Positions 10,398 to 22,979 of a stretch of 64,000 nucleotides of DNA are shown one piece after another. The notes beneath the pieces are model-generated. The model was not told the DNA's origin, made no database searches, and saw only the letters and a list, made by a program, of their open reading frames with translations. The position numbers were made by a program, and so were the translations under genes. Every line of letters begins with the position of its first letter. Position 1 is the stretch's first letter. The stretch is from Ichthyophis bannanicus (lineage: Eukaryota; Chordata; Amphibia; Gymnophiona; Ichthyophiidae): assembly GCA_033557465.1 (NCBI GenBank), contig CM066033.1, positions 903,118,808 through 903,182,807 of the forward strand, given 5' to 3'.

Positions 10398-10898
10398 CTA
10401 GGCTCAAGCATATAAACATGATCAGTTGTAGCAAGAGAGGTGTTCATAATGGGAGAGGCATGGGGAACTGGCGCCTTAAATTTAAAAAAAAAATCATTGC
10501 CCTGTTGAATGTACAAAATATTTAGACAGCCTATGAACTTACCCTTGAAGGGATCCCTTTCAAGTCCTATATTAAAATCGTTCAGGCTTGAAAATCTAGC
10601 GCTGTTAGCCCAATGTCACATCCAGCTCTTAATGACAAATCTCTAAGACACCAATGATGACGCACTGAGCAGTTTGCAAGGTTTATGGCATAGGATCATG
10701 TCTCTTGCTTGGCCCCAGTCTTCATACAGTACTCCAGCTAATAGCCTAAGGTTGGGGAAGGTTTTTGCTTTTCAGGACCTACTTGGCAATGCCCCGTTTG
10801 CTTGGTATTTGTATCTCTCATGAGTACTTTTCGCCTTGTATATTTTTATAGGGGGTAATAGAAAATAATCATTATGCAAACGTTGAATTTTCCTAAAA

Positions 10899-10904
10899 AA
10901 TAAA
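10899..10904 (+). promoter_or_regulatory. Candidate polyadenylation signal AATAAA with GT-rich downstream element
   Basis: The hexamer is followed within 20 bases by tctgatgtgtgttg, a plausible GU-rich downstream element. Confidence 0.45.
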
Positions 10905-13037
10905 AAGTTCTGATGTGTGTTGAATCACTTCCCTATGTAATATGCTAGGGTTTCTAACTGCAGGCTTACTCTTTAAGCTAACACAACACACAAAAAACAT
11001 ACCCTTAAATGTCATGGATAGTGTTTACATGCATTGTGGTTGTAGGATTTGTTTTGAAGGACTGCTGGCATGAAAGTGCATGCATGAAAGACAATGGGGG
11101 AGGGGGGTCGTCTTAAACTTGCATTGGGATTTGATTTTAGTTTACCAAGATTTTTTTTTCACTTATTGCTATAAATCTGAGTTTCTCCTTTTTGAGAGAA
11201 GGCAGTGGAATGAATTAAATGTTTATGGTCTATTTTGGGTTCTAGCTGTCATGGCTTGACACAGTCAGTTTGGTGATAGTCTATTAAAAAGCTGATGGTT
11301 TGAAGTTCTGCTTGTGGCAGCATAATCAAGTAGATGTTGGTCAGCCAGTCCTTCTATATGATACAGACTCAAAGTACAATATAGGAGGTGCCTACCCACA
11401 AAGCAGCCAGCCATGTTAGCAGTAGAGCTATATCTGAAATGCTGGGCAGAGGCATTTTAGACATGGCTTTTTTTTTACATGCTAAACCTAGAGGGGTTGA
11501 ATGAGTTTGGTGATGTTGGAGAGCTCTTCATTAGAGCTGCAGTCTGTTCCTGCAGTCTCTTTAATTTCTGCAAGTGGACAGGTGGCTTTTGGTCAATGTT
11601 TGATATACTGCTTATAGTCCGACTACTGGTAATAGCAGTGCCAGCAGCCTGTTCTGTATACTGCTGATGGTTATTTATTAAAGCTATTGGTACTGGAATA
11701 GGATGCATTATGGTGCCATCCCCAAACTCATGGCATGTGTATAACAAGATGCTTTATAAACCTGGGATTATGTGAAGGGATTAAAGGCAAGGAGATGCCG
11801 TAGGGTGAAGTTCAGAGCTTGTTCGAAATGGAAGCTTTGCACAATATTGAGGCCTTGTCATTTTTGAGACCTCTTCCCTTATGACCTAATTTTTGTTTTT
11901 AATTATTTTTAGACTGTATATAAATTGAGATTGTTTGTTGTATTTAAAGCACTTCTGGTGACCTTCCTAGTGTCTCCTGTGAGACTTGGCTTTGGTCTGG
12001 TGTTTTGGTGAGAGGCCATAATCCTGAATGCCAAGGCTGTAATTTGAGTTAGATCCTGTTAGACTTACAGCTTACTACCTGGTGCATGCTTCTATCCTCA
12101 GTGTTCCTAGAATGAATGAGTTGAGCTTTGCTTCAACACTACCTTGTTTCCGAAAGACCTGGTCTTTGAAATGCTAGTTTACAGCACATGCAGGAGAGGT
12201 GCAAGACTACTGCACTACTAAGGCAATCCTCTTTGCTGTGTGTTCTGACAGCATATAATGAATTGCCTCTGCACCTTCCATTGAATAGTTCTGCATCAGT
12301 TGCTTTAGAGAACTGAGAGTTAATTCAGAGCTTTGCTTGGTCATTCTTTTCCAAGATGTGAATGTGTTTAGCATTAAAAGATGAGTGTCAAAGGGGTTGA
12401 TACCATCAGTAAAGCCAAAACAAACATTTAAACATTGGGTGGCCATGCAGCCTTGAGGGGACCAACCAAGTTGCAACTTGTGTATCATGCTATTTCAATG
12501 TGTGGTCTGGGAGCTGCCTGAGGTTGCACAAATTCTTTCAATTTCATAAGTTGTCTACCTTACTAACCAACAGATCATAATGGAGAAATATTGTGGCCTT
12601 ATCCAAATAATAATGTAGGTCTGTGTGCTCCATATTTCTTCTTGTACATTAACGAAAACAGACTTAAAATTGCTGGGTGGGAAATAAGAGATTATCAGTC
12701 TGAAAATTTAGAGATGAATTCTAGTCCCGGTTGTTCCTAGGTATGCAGCATCAGAAGTGTTATGGCCAAGCTCAGAATGGGATGCAGAATTACATGTCAA
12801 CAGGAAAAAGTGCAGCCTTTGGGGCTCTCATTGCCATCACATTTAATAGCAAAAAAGAAATGCTGTTGGCACCCAGTGGTGCTGGTGCCTGCAGTGTTTA
12901 ACTGTTTGGAATGAGATTTTGTCCTCCTTGCCCTCCAGTATCTGTCTGCTCCTGCTTGCATTCTGTAACAGGATCAATTCAGAACATTTGATGTAAAACA
13001 AACCATTGAAATAGTCATGTTTGTATGTTGCTGCTGT

Positions 13038-13043
13038 ATTAAA
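13038..13043 (+). promoter_or_regulatory. Candidate distal polyadenylation signal ATTAAA
   Basis: Common variant hexamer (gctgtattaaaaatatac) near the right limit of the unique block, followed by cttgtggtgtatt. Confidence 0.4.
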
Positions 13044-13279
13044 AATATACTTTTTGCTAAAATAGTTGGTATCCTTTTACTTGTGGTGTATTATACATTG
13101 GAAATTATTACTGAAAGTATTACTGAAGCCAGAAGAAACTCTTAAACCCATCTAAACTGCAATCTCAAAGTAATTGTAGAAATGCTGTGGTCATAGCCAG
13201 TGAAGATCCTAAATTTATATGTGCTATATATTGGATCCAGTGTGAGAACAGAGCTTTTCAGCTCTTGAAAAAATGTAGC

Positions 13280-13460
13280 AGTTTTTCGCTATGGACAAGC
13301 AGGAAAAAAGCCCTCATGTATGGGTGATGTCATCCAACAGAGCGTGCATAGGGAGAATTCCCAGCTCCTAGAAACTTTTGGAAACTCCATTGTGCATCTG
13401 TGAATGTGTCTGTGTGTCTCCCCCCCCCCCCCCCCCATCCCCTCCTCCGCTGCGGTGCCA
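13280..13460. repeat. DIRS family C left terminal repeat
   Basis: The sequence from gctatggacaagcagg through aagccctcatgtatgggtga matches the complement of the family C ICR at about 1660-1700 and of the right repeat at 1790-1980. A run of about 18 C lies inside it near 13420. Confidence 0.7.
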
Positions 13461-13528
13461 TCTTCATTTATCTGGTGTACATTTTTGGATGGTCATGTGA
13501 GTACTTCAGTTTTGTGGTGTTAACACTT

Positions 13529-15385
13529 CATAAGAACATAAAAAATACTATACTGGGTCAGGCCAAGGTCTATTAAGCCCAGTATCCTGTTTCCAATTCA
13601 GGTCGCAAGTACCTGGCAGGTTCCCAAAAAGGTACACAGATTCCACAATGCTTGTCCTTGAGCAAGCAGTGGATTTCCTGGGTCCTCTTTAATAATGGTT
13701 TATAGAGCTTTCCTCCAGAAACTTGTCCAAACCTTTTTTAATTTCAGTTACATTGACATCTTTTACTACATCCTTAGGTAACGAATTCCAGATTTGATTA
13801 ATGTGTTGAATCAAAAAATATTTTCTCTTATTAGTCTTAAATGTAGCTTCACTGCATGTTCCCTAGTCTTTCTACTTTTTCATGGCATAAACAACTAATC
13901 TATATTTACCTATTCCAGTTATTAATTTATAGACGTCTATCATACCCCCTTCAAACGGCTCTTTTCAAAGTTGAAGAGCCCCAACCTTTTAAGCCTCTCC
14001 TCTTAGGTGTGTCCTTCCATCCCCTTTACCGTTTGTCGCTCTTCTCTGTACCTTTTCTAATTCTGCTATATCCTTTTTAAGATATGATGACCAGAATTGC
14101 ACACAATATTCAAGTTGTGGTCACACCATGGAAGGATACAAAGGTATTATAATATCCTTGGTTTTATTCTCCATTCCTTTCCTTATGATTCCTAGCATTC
14201 TATATGCTTTCTTGGCTGCCACTGCACACTGGGCAGAGGGTTTCAATGTATTATCCACAATGACACCTAAATCTTTTTCCTGTATGGTGGTTCCCAATGT
14301 GGAACCTTACATCTTGTAACCATAGTTTGTGTTTTTTCCTAGGTTTATAACTCTGCACTTGTCCACATTAAATTTCATCTGCCATTTGGATGTCTTGTCT
14401 TCCAATTTATCAAGGTCCTCTTGCAATTTTTCACAATCCTCTTGCATTTTAACAACTTTGAATAATTTTGTGTTATCTGCAAATTTGATCACCTCACTCA
14501 TCGTTCCTATTTCCAGGTCATTTATAAATATGTTAAAAAGTAGCCAGGCCCAGCACAGATCCCTGGGCTAATCCACCTTTCTTCATTGAAAATATTGGCC
14601 ATTTAGACCTACTCTCTGCTTTCTATCTTTTAACCATTTCCTGATCCACAATAGTACACTGCCTCCAATCCCATGACTTTGTAATTTCGCCAAGAGTTTC
14701 TCATGAGGGACCTTGTCAAAAGCTTTCTGAAAATCCAGATACGCTATATCAACCGGCTCATCTTTATCTACCTGTTTTACACCTTCAAAAAAATTTGACT
14801 GACTTGGCTAAATCCATGTTGGCGCACTCCCATTAAACCATGACTATCTACATGTTTGGTCATTTTATTCTTTATAATGGTTTCTACCATTCTCCAGTCT
14901 TTCGGTACTACAGATGATTTTAATGATAGTTCACAGATTACTAATGGTAAGTCTTCAATCTCATATAATCGGTTCTTTCAACACCCTCAGGTTTATACCA
15001 TTTGGTCCAGGTGATTTACTACACTTCAGTTTATCAAACAGTTGTAATATATCTTTACGGTTTATCAATATTTCTTTCAATTCTTCTGATACATCACCTT
15101 TAAATACCATTTCAAGCATGAGTACCTTCCTACATCTTCATCACTAAAGACCAAAGGAAAAAATTCATTTAGCCTCTCTCTACTATGGCTTGTCCTCCCT
15201 TAGTACCCCTTTTACCCCTCTATCATCCAATTGTCCAACTGGCTCAAATGTTTTTTGCACAAATATACTTGAAAATGTTTTTATTATGCATTTTTGCTTC
15301 CATGGCAAGCTTTATTTCAAATTCTCTCTCTGCCTGCCTTATCAATGCCTTGCATCTAACTTGCCAGTGCTTATGTTTCCTGCCA
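13529..15385 (-). mobile_element. CR1 LINE, 3' part, minus strand
   Basis: The left edge has the CR1 3' end read in reverse (cataagaacataaaaaatac and the actgggtcaggccaagg block). Minus-strand translation gives typical CR1 ORF2 C-terminal pieces, for example KFADNTKLFK and DKLEDKTSKWQMKFNVDKC at 14307-14501. The right limit is where similarity to the CR1 at 30360-30400 ends. Bases 15386-15650 hold unclassified sequence, including a short LINE/SINE-tail-like piece (acatgtaaaccgctctg). Confidence 0.8.
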
Positions 15386-15658
15386 TGCTATAACACTTTG
15401 ATCAAATTAAAAGTACCTGTTAGTATATACATACATGTAAACCGCTCTGTTGTGCAAGTAAAAGACAGTATATCATGTGCTTAAGCCATAACCCTCTTAG
15501 TTTCCCTACTTTAAAGCTTTCATATGATTTAGATTCCTTTCTTTTCCATAGCGCCTCAGCCACCTTAGGCATTTGTGCTCTGTCCGTGTTCTGTCACTTT
15601 TCTGTAAAAATAGTCATTTAATTTCACTGTGGCTACTTTTCCAGCTAACATGTCACAA

Positions 15659-17170
15659 AAATTAGCCAGCAGATTTAAAAGGTGTTCCAGGTGCTCGAGG
15701 ACCGTATCCATAATGAATACTCATAATTGGCACTTTCAGTACTTGGGGCCTGATCATAAGCCCCTCTTGTAACTTGCTTGCAGATGACAAAAAGAGCTCA
15801 AGGGTCATGAGACATTATTTTTGGTGCTTTTAAGTCTGATGCATCAGCATCACCAATCTCTATGGCATCACAGGTTACATCAGACGCTGGCAATGCATCA
15901 TCAAGGAGTCCTCAAACCTTCTTGGAGCCAAGCACACACAGAACCCCAGAGCATCGTCCATTGATCAATGTTCACCTGAAGGTGAAGAGGGATTCATCTT
16001 CATAGATGCCAAAGGGAAGAGACATCAAGCATCGGGTGGAGGATTTTGTGCATCAATGCTAATGTCCTCTGAGACATAGGGTCAAGAGCAAAGAGGGTTC
16101 ACAACAGCACCCCTTTAAGCAGCCCCAAAGAGAGGACAGCTCATCCTCTAGGACATCAAAGGGGCAGCAACAGCCTACATTCAGTCGATGAACCCTCTCA
16201 GGTTCTGGGACCATCAGCTGATGCTGCTGTAGCACAGCAGCCTTTGGAGATGGCAAACCTGAAGAAACACTTTCTAAAGGCTTTTGAGAAAAGAATAACC
16301 ATGCTGTTTACCATGCAGCAAGTCAGTGCCTCAATATCGACTGCATCAGTACCAACAGCAATCCAACCTGTTATCAAACACAGAATGCCTGTGAGAGAGG
16401 TATTGGAGGGCCCTGACCCTGGACCCTGCCTGACAGATATCACTGTCTAGTGCATTGGGGTCTGATACAGCCCCAATTCTTAGAAAGTCATTAGTGCATC
16501 AACACTCCTGAAGGAGTTCCTGTTCCCGAAAGGGCAGGAGAATTGTCCAGAACAAGACTTGGAAGTACTCTGATTTCCTCTCTGAGTCAGAACAGAGGGC
16601 TGGGTCACAAATGAGGCATCTGAGATTGTCAGAGGACAGATTTCCAGAGCTTCCTTCTGACCCTTCTCATGAAAGATGAGTCACCTCCTGAGGACATGAC
16701 TTACCAGGATTTTGTTAGATATGGCTAAGGCCATACCATTTTTTTGGAGTCTGAGGATGCGCCCAGGGCAGAAGAATTAAAGATCCTCCAGTTCTCCTCC
16801 GCCTCAGAGGAAGAGGTGATGGTGCCTTTGCATCACTTCCTTCAGAGAGTACAGATGAGAATGTGGGAACACCTCCCTCTGTATCTTCAGTAAGTAGAAA
16901 GCTTGATTCTATATCCAGAGTTCAGAAGGCTCCCAGATTTGAGAAGCCCCAGCTTTCTTACCAATCTGTGGTTGAATCTGTCCTCAAAAGGTCCAGAAAC
17001 TCCAAATACACTCCTTGGCACCCCTAGGATATAGGCTCAGACATTGGACTCTTTCGAGGAGAGTTTTCAGAGTTCCATGCTTGCGGCCCACATGACCTCT
17101 TACCAGCTTTCCATGGTCATGTTCTTGAAGGGCATGTGTGGCCTAGCTATGTCTTAATTTCTTCCTCCGG
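15659..17170 (+). pseudogene. DIRS family C gag remnant
   Basis: Begins LASRFKRCSRC with the start codon lost, then THNWHFQYLGPDH, a decayed version of the family zinc knuckle in which two Cys are gone. Near 16680-17010 the conserved gag block is readable (YQDFVRYG, the acidic segment EDAPRAEELKILQF, and KAPRFEKPQLSYQSVVES). Several stops make it non-functional. Confidence 0.7.
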
Positions 17171-17369
17171 AGAAATTGGAAAAGTGGTGTTCTCTGATGA
17201 AACATAAGAACAGACCATAGCAGAAGAGACTGTTGGAGGGAGGCTCACTTTTTTTGTTTGCCCAACCTCAGACAATTGGATCTTACAAATTATCTGAAGT
17301 GACTACAAGTTACATTTATTAGGCCTGACTCAAAATTGCCCTCTGAGGGTCCAATTCTTAAACCTTCAA

Positions 17370-18900
17370 CATCAGGAACTCCTTCTGCAAGAAGTAACTG
17401 CCCTTCAAAAGGGTCTAGCAATTGAGCTTGTGCCATCAGAGCAAGAGGAGCAAGAATTTTACTCATATTTCCTAATCACGAAATAATGGAAGGGATTCCA
17501 TCCCATCCTAGACCTAAGATCTGAACAAATATCTGGTCAAAAATAGATTTTTCTAGGCACCCTACTTCTGTATCTTCAGAAAAGATATGGTCTATGCTCT
17601 GTGGATCTAAAGGTTGCATATACCCACATACTTTCTGTGACTGATGTACAATATATGTGTAACTCAGATTTGTAGTAGGATGGCAGCACTTCCAGAATTG
17701 TTCTGCCTGTTGGCCTCATGTCAGCTCTTCATGGTTTTTCAAAATGTCTTGCCATGGTAGCAGCATTTCTATGCAGAGTGCATGTCTTCTCCTTGGTCGA
17801 TTGGTTGATAGAATGCCACTCAGAAAGGAGTTTGCGAATCAACACACCTGATCATTCGGGTGCTGGAGCTATTAGGGTTTGTAGTAAACTATCCAAAACC
17901 CCATCTCCATCCCACCCAACAATTGGAGTTCATTGGAACTCTACTTGACACAACTTGGGCAAGAGCTTTCCTTCTGCACAGCAGACTATCACAACTGACA
18001 GATAGCGATAGTTCTAGTCCTCCACACGAGTAGCTCACCCCATGTTAATGCTACTAGACCACATGGCATCTCAAGTACACATAACACCCTTGGAACATCT
18101 CTATATGAGGCAAGCTCAATGGATACTGAATACCCTGTAATCTCAAGCCACAGGGAACATCAGAAACCACCTGTTCGTCACTGATTCACTCTTTCAGTTT
18201 CTGGACTGGTGGAATATTCCAGACAATCTGACCAAAGGACAAATTTTCCAAATTCCTATGCCACAAAACTTATTGACAAATGCACCAAGCTGAGTTGAGG
18301 AGTTCATCTTGATGGGTTCCACATCCGGGGAGCTTGGTCCCTCCAAGAAAGTTGCCATCAGATTTACTTCTTGCTAATGAGCTTTTGCAAATGCTTTATA
18401 GGCTTATAAAGATCAGTTGTCCAGTTAAATTGTACTAATTCAGTCAGACAATTGGCTGTGTTTTACATCAAGAAGTGGGGAGCAATGGGGTTATACCTCC
18501 TGTGTTGGGAAACAGGTTATGGAAGTTTGCCATCTCTCACGGGGTGGAGTTGAGAGCCACTTACCTGTGCAGCAAGTAGAACATTCTGGCAGACTGAATA
18601 GTCCTTGGACCCTGAACAGGGATGAATCAAAACTATCTTTTGGTAGAGGAGAACCTACTCAATAGACCTTTTTGGAACTCCTCAGAATGTCCAGGTAGAT
18701 CAGTTCTGCTCTAGAGTGGGGTCACAGCAAACTTGCCTCAAATGTTTTTCTCCTCAACTGGGGAGAGGCTGTTCTGTATGCATATCCAGCATATCCCTCT
18801 CATTGCCAAAACCCTCCTGAAACTCAAAACAGACAAAGGTACAATGACTCTCATTGCTTCTTATTGGCCCAGATAGCCATGGTTCTCTCCTGTTCTTGAA
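17370..18900 (+). pseudogene. DIRS family C RT - RNase H remnant
   Basis: Reads LLQEVTALQKGLAIEL, then FHPILDLRS, YGLCSVDLKVAYTH and GLMSALHGFSKCLAMVAAFL. The expected FxYLDDWLI is reduced to FSLVDWLI, so the catalytic YxDD box is destroyed. RNase H-like and methyltransferase-like tails can be followed to about 18900 in changing frames. Confidence 0.7.
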
Positions 18901-18904
18901 CTTT

Positions 18905-19186
18905 CCGTTCAGGAACCAATTCGGCTTGAACAAGCACTGGATCTAATATCGCAGGAGGATGAATCGATGTTGCACCTCAACAAAGTGTCCCTAGACCTCA
19001 CATGTTGAGATGTTAATGTCAGCATTGTCTGCCAGCCATTGTCACCAATGTCCTTTCAGCCTCTAGGAGGGCCTCAACGAAACAATCCTACTGTGTTTAA
19101 ATCTGATCACTTATTTAAAATATTATTAAAAAGGAGAGGCCACAGGGAGGGGTTGGATTCTATTCCTCCCGCTTTTGTGTGATAAC
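18905..19186 (+). pseudogene. DIRS family C recombinase, N-terminal remnant
   Basis: The family motif before the recombinase core is readable as VLSASRRASTKQSYCV near 19050-19100 (compare SQRPSTRKSYALKW in the open copy). The frame is then lost where a family A copy begins. The rest of this gene reappears at 26310, and about 200 bases of the expected sequence are missing at the join. Confidence 0.6.
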
Positions 19187-20698
19187 TCCGACAAAGAGAG
19201 TTTTTCACTGTTGTAGGTTAGGGTTTCTTTTTGTGATATTCTATATTTAACTCTGATCGGTGGGTTTTCTTTTTTGATCTTAGGCTTAGGCCTTGTTTTC
19301 CAAAATGGACAAACCAGCTAGTGGTTTTAAAAAGTGTTCCAAATGTGGCAGTAAAATTTCAGTCACAGACACCCATGACGGGTGTCTAAAATGTTTGGGA
19401 CCTGTTCATCAACCAACCAACTGACTGTCCTCTCTATAGGAAGATGACAAAGAGAGGCCTGCAGAACAGAGCTGCGAAACTCTGCACCCTCTTTGCCACC
19501 AATGCAGTGTCCATAGCATCGACGTCATCGAGAGCTTCATTTTCCTCTCAGGGATCTCAGGTATTGAAACCCAGGTCTTCCTCGACTAGCTGGCCCTCCA
19601 AGGGTAGATCTCCAAAGTATCGAGATGCCCTAGGCATTGCCCTGGAGGTGGGGACACCGGCCAAACAACCCTGGCGGGAGGTCCTTGCCTCCAAAGCAGT
19701 AGGGTCCCAAGATGCTCCCGAGGCCTTGACCTCCAGAGAGCTCTTGGTGCCATGCTCAGGGATCGTGGCTCGCAACTCAGGTACCAATACCCAGGCATCG
19801 GCAGGCTCCATGGATCAACGTATCCTGGCTATTGAGTGAGCTTAGCGGCCTTACTAGCAGCTTCTGTACCAGTAAAGCCTCTACAGTCTATTCCCCAAAC
19901 ATCGGTACCGACATTGACATTTTTGCCGCTTACCACACTACCATCTATGCTGGCCCTCGAGTCTGTCTCCAGTATCGAGTATGGGCAGAGCGTGAGCAGT
20001 CGGCATGTCAATATGTTCAGTCTTCGGACTACGATTCCATCGGATGATGAATCGACCGGTACAAGGAAAACGAGAATTCTGCCGGAGGATCCATTTCCGT
20101 CCCCATGACGTCACATGTCCCCTCCAGAGGACATGTCTTTTCAAGATTTTATCTGCGATGTTGCTCAGGGCCTCTCCATCACAGTGACTAGAGCTGAGGA
20201 GCTTGAAATCCTTCAATACTCTGCAGCCCTAAAGGAAGCTGCTACTTTTTCTATTCATCGAATACTTCACGACCTTATGCTTCGAATGTGGGAGACACCC
20301 TTAACCATCTCTCCACATACTAGAAGTCTTGATACTATGTACTGGGTACCGGAGTGCCCCGGCTTCCAGAAGACGCAATTACCACACCATTCCATGGTGG
20401 TGGAATCAGCAATGCATCGAATTAAAAGTGCCAAAACTCATTCCTCAAACCCTCCGGGCAGGGAATCGAGAACCCTCAATGCTTTTGGTCGTCTGTTTTT
20501 AGGCCTCTGTTATTGGCCAGAATCAGTTCCTACATACTCTATATGGGTAGAGAGGTGACTAGGGATTTGGAGTTGATTGCTCCTCTCCTCCCTGACGATA
20601 AGAGCTGATTATCTCACCCTGGTGAAGCATGCCCAAAATGTTTCCAAATTTAAGAGGGTAACCTTCGACTGTTTTGAATGCATCAGCAGAACTTCAGC

Positions 20699-22549
20699 TA
20701 TTTATTTTATTTATTTAACCATTTTTATATACCGCCTTATCCTTCAATCAAAGCAGTTTACATTATGAATTCACTACATACAGGTACTGGATACATTCCC
20801 TTGTCCCCAAAGGGCTCACAGTCTGTGTACTGTCAGACGGGTGCCTGGGTGAGAATGTTCACAGTCTTGGCAAAGGCATATATTAATATGATTTGCAAGG
20901 GATTGTGGGAAATGTAGTCCATTCACACCAGACACAGCCATTCACAATAATTAGTTGTGCTTGAGTGTAAAGCCAATAAGATATTTATTTATGGGGTTAT
21001 TTCTCCCAACACAGATATGCTTGGTAGCACATAAAACAGGATACTTGCTTTCAGTGTTAAACTTAGAAAAACAAAATCAGGAAAACAACAGTTGAACTTG
21101 TCAGGCAATCAAATCAAAAGAATAAAGACCAGGATGGTAACAGAATGGTCTTTTCTGTAGGCTCTAGCTAATATTTTCTTAGCAGTGCTTTAATCAACAA
21201 ACAAAACCCACAAAGTAGGGAAAAACTGTTCTTTTCAGGTTAACTTCTTATATCTTCACACATAGACTCAGAAGTGATTTCCTCAGAGCTCACAAGCAAT
21301 TAGGTAAGGCTCAATTGCTAGCAGTTACCCAGCTGAAACCCCTTAGCTGGCTTACTTTCTACTGCGTGGCTCAAATCCTACTCAGGAGCTTTTCTGAGTA
21401 GATTTAAAGAACAAGTTTGTATTTCTTTGTGATGGTTGTTGTACTTTGTAACAGTAAATTACCAAAGGAGTTTAGACAGAGAGCAATCCATGTATTCACA
21501 GCCTGTATCTATAACCCCTTCTTCAACAATCATGGGTTCAATATCATGGATTGGCACAGAGGAATTTCTCAATGGAGCACTCTCCGGAGAATACTTGTTT
21601 CCCTGCTGTCTTTCAAGGGTATAGCTAGGGCATAGATCAGTGTTCATACCTGAGCTTCCATTGCTGTTAGAGTTCCTCTCTAAATAGCCTGGCCAGTATG
21701 TAGTCCAGTTCTTATGTCCAGCCTTCCAATCCAGAACCCTGGACACTGGATCTCTCTTCACATACCTTCTGGCACGGGTCCTAGGGTCCCTTCCAAGTGC
21801 AGCCGTCTCCCTCACAGGTACCGTCTGGAGATTCCTAGCTCTGCAGCACCACTCCTCTGGTTTTCCCCAGTCCAATGGTGTATGCTGGCCTTTTGAATGT
21901 CTCCCAGTATACGTACTGCTCTGGACTCCTTTAGACCTCCCAAATGCTTTTCTCTTCTTTCTTCCAAAGGGTTTCTTGCCCTCTCTGTCCGTCCGCTCTG
22001 GCTTCTGCTTCTGATGATCCTCCAGATGATGAAGCTGTCCAAGATCATGAAGATGATTCTGAGGATAATTCTCTGTAGAATAAACTCTACCTTTATTCAG
22101 CTTAGATGAGTGCTCCACCCTAGCACAGCGCAGCTGTGCTGAATCAGGCCCTGCCCTTTGAGATGAGTGCTTGGGGATTACCTCATAGCCCTCCTGATTG
22201 AACACACGTTTCCCCACTTCAGCTCCTCTAATGGCTGTTGGAAACCTGGTGCATTCTGGGACTGGTAGTCTCTTATGGAAAAATTCTGGTTTTTTATTTC
22301 TACCAGAACTGACAGGTTGCTTGTTCAGTGTCACTTCACCTTTACTATAGCTCCTTCCTGAGCTATGATAAGCTTCCTTATCACAGTACCTGAGACAACG
22401 GAGGGTTAAGCGGCTTGCCCAAGGCCACAAGGAGTGCCTATAGGATTAGAAACCCCCAGTCCCTCTGGCCTGAGATTGCTGTCCCCAGCTGGGAATTGAA
22501 CCTCCGGCCTGAGGTACTGTGTCCCAACCACTAGGCCACTCCTCCCTAT
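20699..22549 (-). mobile_element. tRNA-derived SINE on the minus strand, split by an LTR
   Basis: The two halves are 20699-20830 (tail: tattta repeats, then ataccgccttatcc) and 22386-22549 (head). Read on the minus strand, the head has an A box (ggcctagtggttgg) and a B box (ggttcaattccc), then the MIR-like ccttgggcaagccgcttaac. Removing 20831-22385 restores a continuous SINE of about 295 bp. It shares its head with the SINE at 3256 but has a different, CR1/L2-like tail. Confidence 0.75.
20831..22385 (-). mobile_element. Probable solo LTR (1,555 bp) with 4-bp target duplication gtac
   Basis: The sequence begins tgtcagacgggtg, ends cttccttatcaca (5'-TG...CA-3') and is flanked on both sides by gtac (20827-20830 and 22386-22389), as expected for LTR-retrotransposon integration. 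No internal region or second LTR is present. On the minus strand, aataaatatcttattggc near 20980-21000 could be its polyadenylation signal, which is why I assign that strand. The family is unknown. A long minus-strand open frame (21459-22430) crosses into the SINE and is not read as a gene. Confidence 0.6.
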
Positions 22550-22979
22550 ATGTGTTGGTGCACGTAGGATTGCTTGGCTCTAAGACTGTTCTTGAACAGT
22601 GGGTTCAAGACAAGCTGGGTAATATACCTTGCACAGGTGAAAACCTTTTTGGCAAAGACTGGCAGGATAAGGTGTTTCAATTAGTCTGAGAACACCACTC
22701 TAAATAGACTTTCCAGATCAACTGCCAACCCAGCTAAGAAGAAGATAGCAAAGAAACCCTTTTTCAATAAGAAAAAGTATTACTACTCTTCTTACAACCC
22801 TGCACTGCACTATCCCGTCCATGCTCCTCAAAAAGGGTAACAACAACCAAAACAACAAAGAAAGGCTCAGACTTCTAGATCTCAGCCAGCTCAGCAGACC
22901 AACCTCCTCAGGGTCTTTGACTCCTTTCTGGATAACATAGCCGTCCTGCCTCTGGAGATTCCAGATTCCATTCTCATTC

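Larger units (their letters stand above)
8557..13065 (+). other. Probable long 3' UTR of the host gene
   Basis: About 4.5 kb of AT-rich sequence with no transposon similarity that I can see. The small open frames in it lack any coding signature. Candidate polyadenylation signals are aataaa at 10392-10397, aataaa at 10899-10904 followed by a GT-rich run, and attaaa at 13038-13043 near the end. There is a poly-C run at about 9417-9428. The end at about 13065 is inferred from the last signal. Confidence 0.5.
19305..22930 (+). pseudogene. DIRS gag (copy A3), interrupted by a SINE/LTR insertion
   Basis: ATG at 19305 opens MDKPASGFKKCSKCG with the first Cys pair intact and CLKCLGPVH of the zinc knuckle, then a stop. 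Parts continue at 19444-19839 and 20115-20558 (DMSFQDFICDVAQGLS, GFQKTQLPHHSMVVESAM). At about 20699, after ECISRTSA, the SINE begins. Gag resumes at about 22551 (GAR/RIAWL, then EQWVQDKLGN), with the basic Lys-rich tail to about 22900. Confidence 0.8.

Noticed and set aside
20895..20920. ggattgtgggaaatgtagtc in the LTR resembles the ZNF143/THAP11 promoter motif, as does gcattctgggactggtagt near its other end.
   Set aside because: Suggestive of a promoter element in the LTR, but two loose matches by eye are not enough to annotate a binding site.
21459..22430. 323-residue open frame on the minus strand.
   Set aside because: It starts inside the SINE, runs through the solo LTR, has no recognisable domain and low-complexity composition. 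Read as a chance open frame in an LTR.
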